From Sipunculus nudus (taxonomy: Eukaryota; Annelida; Sipuncula; Golfingiida; Sipunculidae), in assembly GCA_026874595.1 (NCBI GenBank), contig CM049315.1, forward strand, positions 6,568,664-6,632,663: 64,000 bases of DNA. The letters run 5' to 3'. Shown piece after piece: positions 24,362-35,135 of this stretch. Every line of letters starts with the position of its first letter. Within the stretch, counting starts at the first letter, position 1. The notes under the pieces are model-generated. The model searched no databases, was not told the DNA's origin, and saw nothing but the letters and a program-made list of their open reading frames with translations. A program made the translations under genes and the position numbers.

Positions 24362-24485
24362 TGTTGTAAACGAGATGTTTATGTAATGTTGTATATAAGA
24401 TGATTTTTAAGATGTTGTAAAAATTTAGTGATTGTGATCGCAAAAAAAAGTTTTACGCGAAAACTTTCTTTTTTTCTTACAGGAG
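24362..24485 (+). other. Retroelement 3' noncoding region before the LTR
   Basis: Imperfect copies of a 25-26-bp unit (GAGATG-TTTATGTAATGTTG) straddle and follow the stop. They are followed by AAAGTTTT-ACGCG-AAAACTTT, an inverted repeat at about 24447-24467. Poly-T and CTTACAGGAG then reach the LTR. The same layout appears in the second locus (about 43997-44135, minus strand), so it is a family feature. A purine-rich polypurine tract is not obvious beyond AGGAG. Confidence 0.6.
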
Positions 24486-24784
24486 TGTTACAGGTGCCCT
24501 TTTATTGTGTAACACGGGCGTAACTCGTCTTGTAGCGCCCACATCTGGCCGCGTATTGAATTCTTAGTTTGGTTCGTACTTGTTGAACTCTCGTTGTTAT
24601 GCTAGCTTGGGGCTTTCTCGCTTGGCCGAGATCACGTGTGGACCCTTGTATTTGGAGACACAGCGATGTTCTTCTAGATGATTTCGCGTGTTTACTGTTT
24701 ATTATATACGATCCTTTAGACTGTTCGAGAAGTGGAAAAATTCTCGGCTTGGGGCAAGAAGTTATAAATAGGGGGCTGTGTTTT

Positions 24785-24823
<39 letters not shown>

Positions 24824-25457
24824 GGTTCCAGTGGACACAGACGTGTTTATGTCAGTTTGTTGGACCTGTCCGATAATCCAGTAATTTCAGGGATTCTGCT
24901 ATTACTAACTCCATACAATTTAGTGCTGCCTGTCTCAAGTTTACTTTCTGGATTGTTACAAGAGCTTTACATTGGACTGTTATTCTCCGAGAAGATTTGT
25001 GTAGACTTTTCATCCTGCATATACATTTTACAGGATTTATCGTAGTGGCAGTAGTGGTATCCAGGTACTGTGCTCTTTGTTTATTTTACTGTGTGATTCT
25101 ATTGATTTGTTGTTGTACTGCTATGATACTGAGTAATTGTATTGATTTAGTGTATTGTAATTTTAAGGTTGTTTTAAGTTTGGTACTGTACACTTCATTT
25201 ATTATACTGTGTAATTGCATTGATTTACTGTTATACTGTTGCTATACTGTGTAATAGTATTGATTTAATGTATTTTAATGTTAGGGTTGTTTTAAGAATA
25301 AATTATAGTTATTTGTTAACAAAAAACACTAACTTATTTATTCATTCCCCTAGACATTTCACGCTGCCTTGTGTTACAGAATCTGATTTTTTTGTCTCCA
25401 TTACAAAATTTGTGTTCTTCACGCATACGTGATCTGTTTATATTAGGTTCTGTAAAA
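24486..25457 (+). mobile_element. 3' LTR, about 970 bp
   Basis: It starts TGTTACAGG and ends near TTAGGTTCTGTAA. The end is inferred from the minus-strand copy, which ends cleanly in CCGTAACA. It contains a TATA box at 24763-24770 and a (GA)n tract at about 24788. A poly-A signal AATAAA lies at 25297-25302, implying a long R region of about 500 bp if transcription starts just after the TATA box. ORFs in it (24599-25045 and 24997-25432) are not genes. Confidence 0.75.
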
Positions 25458-25484
25458 AAGTGGAATACCCGAAGTACCGCAGTT

Positions 25485-26385
25485 GTTAGAGTGTCTAGTG
25501 ATCATCAGGAATGACTAGGGAACCACAAGAGATGGAATGACTAGCGACCCGTAAGAGATGGAATGTCTAGAGATCACCAGGAATGACTAGTGAACCACAA
25601 GAGATGGAATGACTAGCGACCCGCAAGGGATTGAGTGACTAGCGAACCACAAGAGATGGAATGACTGGCGATGCACAAATGATGGAATAACTAGCGATCC
25701 ATAAGATATGGTAAGACTAGAAATCCACATGAGAACCACAAGAGATGGAATGACTAGTGATCTACAAGAGATGGAATGACTAGCGATCCATAGAGATGGA
25801 ATGACTGGCGATCAATAAGAGATGGCATGACTGGCGAACCACATGAGATGGAATGACTAGCGATCCATCAGAGATGGAATGACTAAACATCCACATGAGA
25901 TGGAATGACTAGTGGTCTAGAAGAAATTGCATGACTAGAGATTCATAAGAGATGGAATGACTAGTGATCTATTTGAGATGGAATGACTAGCGATCTATAT
26001 GAGATGTTATGACTAGCGATCCACATGAGATGGAATGTCCAGCGATCAATAAGAGATGGCATGACTGGCGATCAACATGAGATAGAATGACTAGCGATCA
26101 ACATGAGATGGAATGACTAGTGATCTAGAAGAGATGGAATGACTAGCGATCCATAAGAGATGGAATGACTAGCGATCCATATGAGATGGAATGACTAGCG
26201 ATCGTCAAGAGATGGAATGACTAGCGATCCACGAGAGATGGAATGACTAGGACACCACAAGAGATGGAATGACTAGTGATTTACAAGAAATGGAATGACT
26301 AGCGATCCACAAGAGATGGAATGACAAGTGATCCACAAGAGATGTAATGACTAGAAATCCAAAGGGGAAGGATGACTAGCTATCG
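25485..26385 (+). repeat. 26-bp minisatellite, about 34 copies
   Basis: Units of GATGGAATGACTAGCGATCC plus ACAAGA or ATAAGA repeat with many substitutions and occasional indels. The first units at about 25485-25680 are the most irregular. Decayed units also lie at 20829-20913, on the other side of the LTR element. Confidence 0.9.
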
Positions 26386-26704
26386 GCTGGACACGAAATT
26401 ATTTCTCAACAGACATCCCCTCTAGGGTGTTTGTACTGTTTCCTGTGTTTTTACCTGTCGATTGGTGTTTTCCTCGTCCCGATTGTCTGTTTCGTTCCTT
26501 ATCATTGCCATGACCAGGTACTGAGTACTTACAAACATTTTTTTCTCACTGGACCTCGTGTGGACATGGGGTCTATCGGCGTGAGTGAAAACCACCATGT
26601 ATGGTATATAACACGTATTGTAACTGCATACGTGTTTTGTCTTACCTGGAAGACTGAAACCCAAGTTTTGTTGACTTGTTTTACCATTTCGCTGGAACCA
26701 AGCG
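26386..26704. other. Unannotated spacer between two minisatellites
   Basis: About 320 bp with no recognised repeat unit. ORFs on both strands (26422-26664 and 26431-26715) overlap each other and show no domain. Confidence 0.4.
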
Positions 26705-28705
26705 TCAGCCCCTGACTTGCTGTTTGCTTTTCCGTCTGCGCTCTTGTTTGCTGTCTTTCCTAGGGTTACCGTTTGCTTTGCCCTAATACTATTACTTCAA
26801 CCACTCGTAAGCCCAGAGCTTGCTGGCTTTTATAACCGTCTGTCGTAAGGCCCTAGCCTTCCATTTGCAAAGCCATCTTACGTCAGCTCCCGGCCTTCGG
26901 TTTTGCTTTGCCGTCTGTCGTCATGCCCTGGCCTTCCGTTAGCATAGCCATCTTCCATCAGCTCTTGGCTTTTTGTTTGCTTTGCCGTCTTACGACAGCT
27001 CCTTGCTTTCCGATTGATTTTTCTTCAGGCCCTGGCGTTCCGTTTGCTTTGCCATAAGTTGATAGCTCCTGGCCTTCTGTCAGCTTTGCCATATGTTGTC
27101 AGCTCCAGGCCTTCTGTCTCCTTAGCCGTCTGTTGTCAGCTCCTGGCCTTCTGTTGCTTTGCCGTCTGTCGTCAGCTCCTGGCCTTTTGTCTGTTTTGCC
27201 GTCTGTCGTCAGCTCCTGGCCTTCTGTGTGCTTTGCCGTCTGTCGCCAGCTCCTGGCCTTCTGTCTGATTTGCCGTCTGTCGTCAGCTCCTGGCCTTCTG
27301 TGTGCTTTGCCGTCTGTCGTCAGCTCCTGGCCTTCTGTCTGCTTAGTCGTCTGGCGTCAGCTCCTGGCCTTCTGTCTGCTTTGCCGTCTGTCGTCAGCTC
27401 CTGGCCTTCTGTCTGCTTAGCCGTCTCTTTTCAGCTCCTGGGCTTCTGTCTGCTTTGCCGTCTGTCTTCAGCTCCTGGCCATCTGTGTGCTTTGCCGTCT
27501 GGCCAGCTCCTGGCCTTCTGTCTGCTTAGCCGTCTTTCGTCAGCTCCTGGCCTTCTGTCTGCTTTGCCGTCTGTCGTCAGCTCCAGGCCTTCTGTGTGCT
27601 TTGCCGTCTGTCGTCAGCTCCTGGCCTTCTGTCTGCTTTGCCGTCTGTCGTCAGCTCCAGGCTTTCTGTTTTCTTTGCCGTCTGTCGTCAGCTCCTGGCC
27701 TTCTGTGTGCTTTGCCGTCTGTCGTCAGCTCCAGGCCTTCTGTCTGCTTTGCCGTCTGTCGTCAGCTCCTAGCCTTCTGTCTGCTTTGCCGTCTGTCGTC
27801 AGCTCCTGGCCTTCTGTCTGCTCTGCCGTCTGTCGTCAGCTCCTGGCCTTCTGTGTGTTTCGCCGTCTGTTGTCAGCTCCTGGCCTTCTGTCTGCTCTGC
27901 CGTCTGTCGTCAGCTCCTGGCCTTCTGTGTGCTTTGCCGTCTGTCCTCAGCTCCTGGCCTTCTGTGTGCTTTGCCGTCAGTCGTCAGCACCTGGCCTTCT
28001 GTCTTCTCTGCCGTTTGTCGTCAGCTCCTGGCCTTCTGTGTGTTTTGCCGTCTGTTGTCAGCTTCTGGCCTTATGTCTGCTTTGCCGTCTGTCGTCAGCT
28101 CCTGGCCTTCTGTGTGCTTTTCCGTCTGTCGTCAGCTACTGGCCTTCTGTGTGCTTTGCCGTCTGTCGTCAGCTTCTCGCCTTCTGTGTGTTTTGCCGTC
28201 TGTCGTCAGCTCCAGGCCTTCTGTGTGCTTTGCCTCTGTCGTCAGCTCCAGGCCTTCTGTGTGCTTTGCCGTCTGTCGTCAGCTCCAGGCCTTCTTTGTG
28301 TGTTTGGCTTTCCGTTTGATTCGTAATCAGATATCAGCTCCTGGCTTTCCGGGGTTTTTTTTGCATGTGACGTCTGCTCCTGGCTTTCCGTTTGATTTGG
28401 CGGGTGATGTCAGCTCCTTGCTTTACGTTTGATTTGTCGGGTGTCGTCAGCTCTCGGCTTTCCGTTTGATTTGTCGGATGTCGTCAGATCTCGGCTTTAC
28501 GTTTGATTTGCTGTCTCACGTCAACTCCTTGCCTTCCGTTTGAATTTGCGGGTGACGTAAGCTCCTGGCTTCCCACTTGATTTGTTGGGTGTCGTCTGCT
28601 CCTGGCTTTCCGTTTGATTTGTCGTGCGATGTCAGCCTCGGCTTTCCGATTGATTTCTTGTATGACGTCAACTCCTGGCTTTCCGTTTGCTTTTGCATGT
28701 GACGT
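26705..28705 (+). repeat. 37-bp minisatellite, about 54 copies, three open reading frames
   Basis: The unit CTTTGCCGTCTGTCGTCAGC plus TCCTGGCCTTCTGTSTG repeats at 37-bp spacing (27194 to 27231, for example). Both edges hold diverged units: CGTTTGCTTTGCC forms on the left, and CCGTTTGATTTGTCGG forms from about 28300 on the right. Because 37 is not a multiple of 3 and the unit has no forward stop, every frame reads the same 37-residue repeat. This gives 386-, 279- and 167-codon ORFs. They are unlikely to be proteins: frame is not preserved, single-base indels are tolerated, and no flanking exon or signal is seen. Confidence 0.93.
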
Positions 28706-28815
28706 TACCCTTCAAAAATAAATATGGATTGAAACCGTTTTCAATGCGGATTGAGCTTTCACATGGCTATATGTTTATCGAATCCGTTTTGGTCAAACCG
28801 AGCTTAACCCCTTCT

Positions 28816-30190
28816 ACCAAGTCATGAATTAAAGATGTCACGGGCATGGTCAATTGTTTTATACGATGTCATTGTTTGGGAAGCACGAACCCGCGTCCGT
28901 CCGTTAACATGGCGCAAATCGTAACCGCTGGACCTGGCATCTTCTAACTTGGCATCCTGGGAGGTCCATAAAAAATTACCTTGGAAAACTGAAATTGGGT
29001 CTCTGTTACCCATATTCTCCTGGTTATGGGTCTCGTAAGTACCCCCCCCCCCCCAGAATAATCAAAAATTTGATACAAAAGCTCAATTATCTGAATAACT
29101 ACCGCATCGATAACTATGATTCTTTGCATAAATATTGATCATTGAGTGATCCATCAGTTCCTGCCACCTGGTGGCGCCACCTGTATATTTTCTTATTTTT
29201 ACGATTTTTTTCTCTATTTTTGAGACCTTCAAAGAAGTTGTCAATTGTTAACAAGGCACAAATCGTAACTGCTGGACTTCTAATTTGACATCAAGAGAGG
29301 TCTATGAAAAGTCTTTGTGGAAATGTGAATTTAGGTCTCTGTTACCCATATTCTCGGAGCTATGGAGCTCATAAATATCCCTCAGAATAATTAAAAATTT
29401 TCATACAAAAACACCAGTATCTGAATAACTAATGCATTGATTATCATGATTCTTTGCATGCTTACTGATCATGGCCTGTTTCTTCAGTTCCTGCAGACTG
29501 GTGGCGCCGCCTATATTTTTTCGAATTTTCATGCATTTGTTTTTTCTATTTTTGAGATCATTCAAATAAAGCATCATCTGTTAACAGGGCACAAATCATC
29601 ACATTTTTTACCTAGAATCTTCTTACTTATCATCGAAAGAGGTCCGTGAAAAGTCTTCATTAATATACCTGAAATTATGTCTCTGTTACCCATATCCTCC
29701 GAGCTATTGGGCTTGTAAGTACCCAAGAATAATTAAAAATGTGATACAAAAGCTTCTGTATTTGAATAACTAATGCATTGCTTGTTATGATTCTTTGCAT
29801 GCCTTTTGATCATTTAGTGCTTCATCAGTTCCTGGAACCTGGTCGCGCCACCTGTATTTTTTTTTATTTTTCACACATTTTTTCTCTCTTTTTGAGACTT
29901 TCAAATGATGCAATCATCTGTTTACAAGGCACAAATCGTCACTGTTTGACCTAGAATCTTCTAACTTGACAGCTCGGGAGGTCCATGAAAATTCATCATG
30001 GAAACCTGAAATTAGGTCTCTGTTACCCATATCCTCTGAGCAATGGGGCTCGTAAGTACCCCAGAATAATTAAAAATGTGTTATAAAAACTTCTTTATTT
30101 GAATAACTAATGCATTGATTGCTATGATTCTTTGCATGCTTTCGATCATGGAGTGCTTCATCAGTTCCTGTAGACTGGTGGCTAAAATAT
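28816..30190 (+). repeat. Dispersed composite repeat, module A: four units of about 340 bp
   Basis: The phrase GTCTCTGTTACCCATAT recurs at about 28999, 29335, 29679 and 30016. Each unit also has CACAAATCGT, CTAGAATCTTCTAACTT, GGTCCATGAAAA, AGTACCCCAGAATAATTAAA and GATTCTTTGCATG. A 12-bp palindrome GGTGGCGCCACC, or a mutated form, follows. Units differ at many positions, so the tandem is old. No coding sequence. Probably the interior of a non-autonomous mobile element. Confidence 0.7.
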
Positions 30191-30650
30191 GACATTTTTG
30201 TGAACCCCATAACTTTTGAAGTATTTCACATTTTGTCCTAAAGTTTGGTGAACCAATTGTTCCTACCATGTTTTCGGATGAGTTTGATACCTGGTGACCT
30301 TGTCCAGGATCTTCAAGGTCAAATCAGTCGAATTATAGTTATTGTCTTGTGGACGAGACAACTTTTGAAGGGCTGCATATTTTCCTCCAAAATTTGAAAC
30401 ACTTTGTTCCTACCACAATCTTGGACATGACAGAAATCCTGTGACATTGACCTTTATCTTCAGGGTCAAATTCATGCAATTCTAGGCTTATTGTGACCCC
30501 AGTTACTTTGTAAGTACTGAAGTGTTTTCTTCAAATTTGACACACCAGTTCTTTCTGCAAAAATGTCATCAGAGCTCGAAAAGCTATGACCTTGACCTTC
30601 AAGGTCTAATCCGCTGAGATTTAGATTCATTGTTTTGAGATATCGCATAT
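30191..30650 (+). repeat. Dispersed composite repeat, module B: three units of about 140-147 bp with TCAAGGTCA motifs
   Basis: Units are marked by TTCAAGGTC at 30312, TTCAGGGTC at 30459 and TTCAAGGTC at 30598. Each is preceded by TGACCTTG- or TGACATTGACC-type sequence, and the motif pairs are inverted. Other shared words are AACTTTTGAAG, GTTCCTACCA and AATTTGA. TCAAGGTCA is the monomeric nuclear-receptor site (FTZ-F1/ERR type); binding is inference. Confidence 0.6.
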
Positions 30651-31022
30651 TTTAACCCTAATGTTTTGGGATGATTGATAGGGGGAGACATATATCTGTT
30701 TGGCACTGCAAAAAACACAGCCATTCTAGTTTCAATTTTTTTTTACACATTTTTATGTCTTTTTTTGAGAACTTCAAATGAAGCAGTTGTCCATTTACAG
30801 GGCACATATCATGAGTGTGGGACCTAGAATCTTCTAACTTTACATTCTTAGAGTTCCATGAAAAATATCCTTGGAAAATTGAAATTGGGTTATGGTTAAC
30901 TATATTTTGCAAATTAGGGGAGAAAACAGGATTTTTAAGCACCAGGTGGGGCACAAATTGTATCCATTTGGCCTAAAATCCTTGAATTCAGCTGAGCGTC
31001 ATGGCCCATGGGCCACTTGTAT
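30651..31022 (+). mobile_element. Terminal part of the composite repeat, ending in a GGCCCATGGGCC hairpin
   Basis: A partial module A unit (GGGACCTAGAATCTTCTAAC) is followed by GGGCACAAATTGTATCCATT and CATGGCCCATGGGCCACTTG. The last contains a perfect 12-bp palindrome about 10 bp before the likely end. A short palindrome just inside the 3' end is typical of rolling-circle type elements, but a canonical CTRR end is absent. The family is not named. Confidence 0.45.
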
Positions 31023-34000
31023 TATTTGCCATGTGAAAGATGCATATCGGTTTCTGTAATCCGCATTGGCTAACATTGTTTAGGCGCAGTTGCCAAGTGA
31101 CAGAAATAAACTGCTGTATCTACACGCATGTTATGTGGAAACAATTTCATGAACAATCATGTAACCAGTTCGAATAAATGAAAAAAACTGCTGAAATCCA
31201 TCAGAATCTACCCTTCACGTAGCGCCACCTAGCGAGGGTAAACCTCCTGTCATGTGTGCGCTGTATACTTTTTTCCCGCGTAAGACAGTTTAATGTAGGA
31301 AACCCAAACACTTTCGATTAATTTTGATTTGATAATTATCTAAATTTAATTTGGACTTATCTAAATGCCAGACTGGTTATCGAGCTTTCGCAAAGAGCGA
31401 GCTATACTGAAACATATCCTTAGGTGCCTTTAAAACTCTGGCATGATCCATTTATTTAGATAAACTTTGCCAGTGAATCTAATCATTACAATACTTGTTA
31501 TTTGCTATCACAAATGGACACTGATAAGCAGCAAGGGGTCTGTTTATTCGGCGATCCAGTGTTTCCACAGTGCGGCAGATAAAGTCCACATCCAACATGA
31601 GGATGCAGATAGAATTCTGATGACAAGTCATTGCTTCAAGGTACAGACGCCGGATGAACATCTATGAATAAAACTTGCTGATTGTTAGCTATCAACATTC
31701 CATTGCATTCTTTCTTATGTGACTTCTTACAGTCTAATGTTGAGCCCTATGGCAACCTCCTCGAATCTGTAATGCTTTCCCTACATCCCAAATACATGCG
31801 TCCTATTATAGTAGCATGAAACACACAGACTCATACATACATTTATAAATATTTCGGTGGTATGTAGACAAAGTTTACAGTGTGAGGAGATTTTTTGGAT
31901 ATATTTTGAATGACTTTTTATCGATTTCTACATGCATTTCAAACATGTGCTGCTAGGTTGTCCTTAACCCAACTAGTCTTCAGGTATATCGTCAACACAG
32001 CCTTATGTGAGGCTTATTTATAGATATATAATAAACACAACCTCGTCCAATGAAGGTCTGTGAGCATTTCATCACCAAGTTATCCATAGACCATGCAGGC
32101 ATATTATAATAATATGGTCACAATGCTTTGCGGCAGTCCTTTCAATAATACGTTAGGAAATTGACCTAAACCAGTAAAATTCATCGATATATGATCACAA
32201 AGGTCTTAAACCAGTATTGATGTTGATAAATGACCACAATGACCTAACACCAGTGATGTTATTGATTAGGTTAAAAAGGTCTAATCTTTGTATTATCCAT
32301 AGTTTAATATCTCTAGTACACAGTGTCTGTAGTGAGTATCTACTGTTTCTACATAACACATACGGCTCGAAACAAACCGTATCTACAATTTAATATATCT
32401 TAGCCTTTAATTTATTAAATTATCTGTTGTTACATATATGACTATCGTGGAATACAGTCGTTACTATATTTGCAATGTATCTGTTGCCAGAAACTATGCG
32501 TAAGCGTACTCCATTTTATTATCCCATGACCCGTGGCTTTACGTCCATATATAACCTATGTAGCCTGGAATTCCGGTAGACATACCTCCATTTATTATCC
32601 ATTTGGCCTTAAATTATTTGTATCTCCACCTTTACATGTTATCCCTCTTGTTTTGAACCAACTGCAGCCAAAGTACGATATACCATTGAAATTAACAGAA
32701 TTGACCATTGAGACTTGAAACAAGTATTACCTTAAGATCATTTTTTATGACCTGTGACTTGTAAAATTAATATATGCTGTAGCATGCGAAACCGCTCTTG
32801 CACAGGAGTATGACTTTGCTATTTAGGAATTGTTAGAGATAATATCTTACACCCACAATGCACAGGGGCTTGTTTATACACCAGCAACGTAGGTATAAAT
32901 GTAGTGAAGAGGACAATGAAGTCCTCAAGTGTGTTGGATAAAATTTATTCAAGGAAAATTCATAAACATGGGTGTTATTCTGGTAGGGACTTTATGTTTC
33001 ATTTTTTGTTGTAAATTAACATTCAGACAAATATAAATGTTCTAAAGGTAACTGGGTATTAGAATGGCGTAAAAATACACCAATTATCAACAAAACGACC
33101 ATTTTGAGAATTTCTAATTTCTGATGATAAATTAAAGAGTTTTAAATATTAGTTTTAAGTGCTTTATCAAAGTCAGGTAGAAAGATTGAGACATACTTTC
33201 TAAGTAGGTTACTGGAATTATACTGAATGCATACGGATTGACTCAATTTCCTATCTCAACGGTTCACAGGACACTGCTTATCTCAAAATCCGACATCAAA
33301 GCTTATATATGGAGGAACATATAAACATGGGGCGAGAGCGAGATCGCCGTGCGGCTTTGTAGTTTAATAGGATAACAAGTCAAAAGTTGACATAATGTAA
33401 AGATGTATGAACCATAGAGAGCTACACCAGCGAACTCTAATCAAATAAGTGAACAATGCATAAATCAAACTCGGCCCCCATTCACCCCTGTGGATAATAA
33501 TTTGCAGCGAGCCCGACCAATTTAGTGCCGCTTCGATAAAATACCTATCACTGTCGTATTGCGTTAGCGTCACATTAGCGGCTTTAACCTGCATGGTTAA
33601 CTAGCGGGAAGCCCGTGTTCACCTAGCGAGAAAGGGGATCCTCCCTGCCGGATGAACAGAAAATCCCGTGGTCTCTGATTTTCAAACGGTCTCCTCAAAG
33701 GGGACATACCACCAACGCATCAAGCTGGATATGTTCGTCCAAAGGCATCGTTTCCAAAAGACATTTGTATGCAGCCAACGGATGAAATATGGGGCGTACA
33801 TGTAAAAATATTATAAAAAATAATGTTTACATGGTCACATCCCCTTATATCGCTCATCGTTCACATCAAAATGACTATTTGAAATGCATACCTGTGCGCC
33901 AGTCAATATATCTTAAATCTGTAACCCGTGTATGTATGATGCACAAGTGATATTTGTACTAGTCATTAGGGATGATAACATACACACGTAGACAGACATC

Positions 34001-34715
34001 CCTTCTTACTCAGGCATTCGGTGTGTGGTAACGCGTTTTGGAACCACCACACTATCGCACGCATAGTATCACTTTTACACGCACGATCACGGAATTATTT
34101 TTATGCAGTTTTGATTTAATGATTTACAGAATATTTGTAGGTAATTTTTTGTCAGCCTTATCTAACAAGATATAATTGTTTGCATTCCTAAAACATAATC
34201 ATACATTTTAAACTTGGATATAGAATCTACAAGAACCGTGCCCAGCAAATCTAATATTGCAGCATTTAAAAATCAAAACTAAACAAAAGTTACCTCTGGA
34301 CTGGATTGAAAGACGAGTGGAGGGTAGCAAGTTCCGCTTTCCCCCATCAGCACCCACCCCTTTATTAAGTTTGCTTTCCTGACATGGTCATAACTTTTGC
34401 TATTCCTCAAGGTTGAAGGGTCTTCACACATACAAACACTCTTGCATGGAAGCATACGTGGGTCTAAAAAAATTACTCAAACCCAAAAACACTTATAATG
34501 TTTAACACTTTTCATTCCAGGCACAAATCAGAAGGACAGATAAATAATATTCAGTTGCAACCATAGTATAGTACTATTTTTAAACTTGAAAAGAACACAT
34601 GGGTAGTTTAATGTGAGGAGCACGACTCTGGTATTGTCAACCTGCTGATAGACAGACTGGTAGACAGACAAACATACGTCATAATAAACAAGCCAACATT
34701 ACAGGATGCACCTGC

Positions 34716-34745
34716 CTTCTTGCATCCATTACAGGATGCAAGAAG
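34716..34745. other. Perfect 12-bp stem, 6-nt loop hairpin
   Basis: CTTCTTGCATCC and its exact reverse complement flank ATTACA. ATTACAGGATGCA also occurs just upstream (about 34698), so direct and inverted copies of one word are packed within 50 bp. This is a pattern left by template-switch or small inversion events. A regulatory role is not supported. Confidence 0.5.
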
Positions 34746-34999
34746 ACATCGATCTATAAGAAGTGATGGCTTAAATAATCTAACCTTACCCGACAATATA
34801 CCATTTCATAACGACATTAACCAGGCTATGAGAAATGCACCAGACAACACATGGTATAAGTCGGGCAGCTATCACTCAATGCCGGAGAATTATTTTCCGA
34901 CAAATAATGTCGCTAATGCCAAAATTAATAATTACAGCCTCATTTTTAAGTAAATGATAAAAAATTGCAATAAATTTAGAAATAAATTAATTATTTAAC

Positions 35000-35135
35000 C
35001 TGCTCTTGGATCTCGGACATTTGGCAGCTTCAGGACCGCCGGGTCCCACCCCTCTGGGGCGGACACCCCGCCATAACGGGCAAGTCTTCCTGTTCTGTGA
35101 CTCCCTGCTATAGAGGGTTGTCACTGTATAGATGA
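35000..35135. mobile_element. Possible DNA-transposon end fragment
   Basis: A GC-rich patch reads GGACACCCCGCCATAACGGGC, followed by CTATAGAGGGTTGTCACTGT. This style (GGACAC, TATAACGG, CACTGT) resembles terminal sequence of pogo/mariner-type elements. No second end or transposase was found. Confidence 0.3.

Larger units (their letters stand above)
20914..25457 (+). mobile_element. Degraded Ty3/gypsy LTR retrotransposon with IN-RT-RNase H order (Gmr1-like)
   Basis: Related LTR sequences lie at both ends. Between them come, in order, an integrase, an RT and an RNase H. Ty3/gypsy elements normally have RT-RNase H-IN. The Gmr1 group is known to carry the copia-like order, and the junction here fits it: the integrase C-terminus and the RT N-terminal lead-in share one open frame (22849-23169), and RNase H ends at a stop just before the 3' LTR. 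Gag, protease, primer-binding site and half of the 5' LTR are missing. Stops and frameshifts break the integrase, and the RT lacks its YxDD region. It cannot transpose on its own. Confidence 0.85.

Noticed and set aside
24599-25432. ORFs overlapping the 3' LTR as a retroelement envelope or accessory gene
   Set aside because: They lie wholly in LTR sequence that recurs without open frames at the other locus; hydrophobic residues come from AT-rich codons.
27159-28432. 386-, 279- and 167-codon ORFs as a Cys/Leu-rich repeat protein gene
   Set aside because: The period of 37 bp makes all frames equivalent. There is no frame conservation, start context, introns or flanking exons.
30960-31022. Canonical Helitron 3' end at the GGCCCATGGGCC palindrome
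   Set aside because: The palindrome is suggestive, but the following bases are CTTG rather than CTRR and no 5' end was found, so the class is left open.
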